7,835 bases of DNA from Rhodospirillales bacterium. GTDB taxonomy: Bacteria > Pseudomonadota > Gammaproteobacteria > Steroidobacterales > Rariloculaceae. Positions 5,961-7,835 of the stretch are shown piece by piece. Each line of letters opens with the position of its first letter. The first letter of the stretch is position 1. The notes beneath the pieces are model-generated. The model was not told where the DNA came from, made no database searches, and worked only from the letters and a program-made list of their open reading frames with translations. The stretch covers positions 1 through 7,835 of the forward strand of contig JAHEEO010000146.1 of the NCBI GenBank assembly GCA_024640665.1, read 5' to 3'. The position numbers and the translations under genes were made by a program.

Positions 5961-7772
5961 TCACTGGCCTCGACGCGGGCGTGTAATACCGTACTTTTTC
6001 ATTCGGTCGGTGAACGTAGAAGGCCGGATTCCGATTAGCGCAGCGGCGCCCTGAGGACCCGCGACTCGCCCTCCGCTCAAGTCTAAGGCCTTCATCATAT
6101 TCTGTTTTTCCCGCTCCCGAAATTCGGCGTCCGTCAGAACACGGCTCGGCTCGACCTGCTCAGGTAACGCAGCGTCATCCGAGTGGCCGACCAAAATGTC
6201 TGCCATCGCCAAATCCAATCTAAGGACTTTGCCCTTAGACAAAATAACGGCGCGCTCTATGACGTTCTTCAATTCGCGCACATTTCCCGGCCAGTCATAC
6301 TGCCTGAGCAGCGCAGCTTGCTGGCGTGACAGCGTCAACGGACGATGACCAAATTCTTGGCAAGTTTTTTCAAGAAAATGCGCTGCCAACTGCAGAACAT
6401 CTTCGCCGCGTTCGCGCAGTGGCGGCACAAACAGCGGAAAGACGCTGAGCCGGTAGAATAGATCTTCGCGAAAGGCTCCGTTATCGACAGCCTCCTCCAG
6501 ATTGCGGTTGGTGGCAGCCAGCACCCGCACATCGACCGTTCGAGTCGTTTCGTCGCCGACTCGCTCATATTCGCTCTCTTGGAGGACGCGCAATAATTTG
6601 CTCTGCAGCGATACCGGAATTTCCCCGATTTCATCCAAAAAGATCGTGCCGCCATCGGCAAGCTCGAAGCGGCCGACTCGATCACGTATGGCGCCCGTAA
6701 ACGCGCCTTTTACATGACCGAAGAATTCACTCTCAAAAAGTTCGTCTGGTATGGAAGCGCAGTTGACCTTCACGAGCGGCCCGGGGGCTCTGTTGCTGCG
6801 AGCATGCAAAACGTGAGCGACGAGTTCTTTGCCGACACCCGACTCTCCCTCTATCAGGACGCTTGCTGAAGTTTCAGCCACCGCTTCTAGCCGCGCGAGC
6901 ATCTTTTTCAGCGCGGTACTCTCACCGATAATTCGGCCATAGTTCATCGATACGTCGACTTCTTCGCGCAGGTAGTCGCGCTCACGTTCGAGCTCTGCAC
7001 GCAGACGGGCGTTCTCTTCGAATGCGGCTCGAAGTTGGCGTTCAGCGGCATTGCGTTCGGTGACGTCTTTTGATGCAACCAATAATTTCTGCACCGTGCC
7101 GCTCTCATCACGATCAGCCGTCGCCGAGACCACCACTTCGACAATGGAACCAGACTTCGTCACGTAATTCCGGGGTTCATTGTCGAGTTCGCCATGGGCG
7201 ATGACATCCACCAAGCCACCTTCGTCAAGCTGAGCGCGGGTGCCCTCGCCCATAAAGTCTGTGATGAGTCGGCCTAAGACTTCTTCGCGTGTGTAGCCCA
7301 GCTTTTCCAACCAACGATCGCTGACATGAATGACTCGCCCTTTGGCATCGACGGTATGCAGCAGAGCCGGTGTCGCCCTGTATAACTCGCGATAGTGTTT
7401 TTCCAGACGTGCTTGTTCACCGAACTCGGTATAGACAGCAACGGTTCGTATATATTGCCCAGCGTCGTCATGCTCGACGACAGCGCGGGCCAGACAATCC
7501 ACTCGTTCGCCCCGTTTGGTATTGATATCCACGGGGACAGATTCGAGCTGCCCCGTTCGACGCAGTATCGGAAGGTACTCTTCGCTGATCCGCCGCGCCG
7601 ACTCGTCGCTGCCGTAATCCTGCGGGCGCGTGCCAATGAGTTCGTCGCGTTCATAGCCGAACCGCTGCAACCAGGCATTGCTGGCTTCCAATATTCGGCC
7701 TTCGTTATCCAGCAACAACATGAGCGCCGGGCTCTTACGGAACAGCCACTGATCGTGGAGGGCTTCATTCAT
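5961..7772 (-). CDS. Two-PAS sigma-54-dependent transcriptional activator
   Basis: This 603-aa enhancer-binding protein should hydrolyse ATP to remodel RNA polymerase-sigma-54 and open promoters. PAS domain 1 spans about 8-118 (SPALMLLLDNEGRILEASNAW). PAS domain 2 spans about 129-240, ending LVASKDVTER. A coiled coil follows at about 240-272. The AAA+ domain (about 278-510) has Walker A GESGVGKE (309-316), the sigma-54 contact loop GAFTGA (356-361), Walker B GGTIFLDE (374-381), ATNRN (420-424), FREDLFYRL (434-442) and WPGNVREL (494-501). A Fis-type helix-turn-helix closes the protein (about 568-596, GAAALIGIRPSTFTDRMKK). It has no receiver domain, so it is a one-component sensor; the ligand is unknown. 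The ATG at 7772 lacks a visible Shine-Dalgarno sequence, and a promoter that would give a leaderless mRNA lies just upstream. The target genes are not evident. Confidence 0.93.
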   Translation of the reverse strand: MNEALHDQWLFRKSPALMLLLDNEGRILEASNAWLQRFGYERDELIGTRPQDYGSDESARRISEEYLPILRRTGQLESVPVDINTKRGERVDCLARAVVEHDDAGQYIRTVAVYTEFGEQARLEKHYRELYRATPALLHTVDAKGRVIHVSDRWLEKLGYTREEVLGRLITDFMGEGTRAQLDEGGLVDVIAHGELDNEPRNYVTKSGSIVEVVVSATADRDESGTVQKLLVASKDVTERNAAERQLRAAFEENARLRAELERERDYLREEVDVSMNYGRIIGESTALKKMLARLEAVAETSASVLIEGESGVGKELVAHVLHARSNRAPGPLVKVNCASIPDELFESEFFGHVKGAFTGAIRDRVGRFELADGGTIFLDEIGEIPVSLQSKLLRVLQESEYERVGDETTRTVDVRVLAATNRNLEEAVDNGAFREDLFYRLSVFPLFVPPLRERGEDVLQLAAHFLEKTCQEFGHRPLTLSRQQAALLRQYDWPGNVRELKNVIERAVILSKGKVLRLDLAMADILVGHSDDAALPEQVEPSRVLTDAEFREREKQNMMKALDLSGGRVAGPQGAAALIGIRPSTFTDRMKKYGITRPRRGQ

Positions 7773-7779
7773 GGCAGGT

Positions 7780-7808
7780 ATTTTACGGAAATCCGTGGGC
7801 CCTATCTA
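7780..7808 (-). promoter_or_regulatory. Possible leaderless promoter of the sigma-54 activator gene
   Basis: On the minus strand TAGATA (-35, 7808-7803, 4 of 6) and TAAAAT (-10, 7785-7780, 5 of 6) are separated by exactly 17 bp. The predicted transcription start falls at about 7773-7774, immediately before the ATG at 7772. This agrees with the missing ribosome binding site. One CGG-N4-CCG element fills the spacer. Confidence 0.4.
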
Positions 7809-7835
7809 CGGTTTTCCGCTTTTTAACGGAAAACC
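7786..7835. repeat. Cluster of CGG-N4-CCG elements upstream of the activator gene
   Basis: Elements occur at 7786-7795 (CGGAAATCCG), 7809-7818 (CGGTTTTCCG) and 7827-7835 (CGGAAAACC, cut by the window end one base before completion). Their starts are 23 and 18 bp apart. The second and third also pair with each other as a 9-bp inverted repeat around an 8-nt spacer. They lie in the -10/-35 spacer and just upstream of the predicted promoter, a typical place for autoregulatory operators. Confidence 0.45.

Noticed and set aside
5872..6054. 60-aa plus-strand open frame across the AT-rich gap
   Set aside because: It overlaps the end of the sigma-54 activator gene antisense, has no ribosome binding site and no recognisable features.
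6335..7768. Other-frame open frames within the sigma-54 activator (6335-6685, 6944-7144, 7274-7768, 7395-7826)
   Set aside because: These are frame shadows. The activator frame is fully explained by its PAS, AAA+ and HTH domains.
7810..7835. The 9-bp inverted repeat as an intrinsic terminator
   Set aside because: No T-run follows the stem on the minus strand, and on the plus strand the window ends. The nested CGG-N4-CCG dyads fit an operator better.

Overview
The window looks like ordinary chromosomal DNA from a gammaproteobacterium. The evidence is a close E. coli-type MsrP/MsrQ pair, a glnK-amtB pair, a YgiM-like SH3/anchor protein and a GGDEF-EAL protein. I cannot fix the genus. There are no RNA genes, insertion sequences, integrases, CRISPR arrays or phage genes. 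Coding density is high and no gene-free stretch exceeds 300 bases.

Layout. Positions 1-696 (minus strand) hold glnK and the first 106 codons of amtB, the ammonium-sensing and transport pair. A 165-bp divergent spacer (697-861) separates them from msrP-msrQ (862-2455, plus strand), the periplasmic methionine sulfoxide repair system. msrQ runs tail-to-tail into a minus-strand gene for a membrane-anchored SH3b/coiled-coil protein (2452-3048), and the two genes share 4 bp at their stop codons. From 3132 to 7772 everything is on the minus strand. In transcription order there is a two-PAS sigma-54 activator (7772-5961), an unrecognised 128-aa helical protein (5800-5414) and a 723-aa sensor protein with GGDEF and EAL domains (5303-3132).

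How the genes fit together. GlnK gates AmtB. MsrQ feeds electrons to MsrP. The GGDEF-EAL protein is probably a c-di-GMP effector or phosphodiesterase, because its cyclase motif is degenerate (AGDRF) while its I-site and most EAL metal ligands survive. The two-PAS activator is an orphan: no sigma-54 promoter was found by eye in front of the neighbouring genes, so its targets are unknown.

No clear new multi-gene system is visible. The most interesting signals are non-coding. First, three CGG-N4-CCG elements (the third cut by the window end) overlie a possible leaderless promoter of the sigma-54 activator. Second, a perfect 9-bp inverted repeat with an internal palindrome sits in a very AT-rich leader upstream of the 128-aa gene. 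Third, a 9-bp direct repeat with a 13-bp period lies upstream of the GGDEF-EAL gene. The combination of degenerate GGDEF and conserved I-site is the best protein-level lead.
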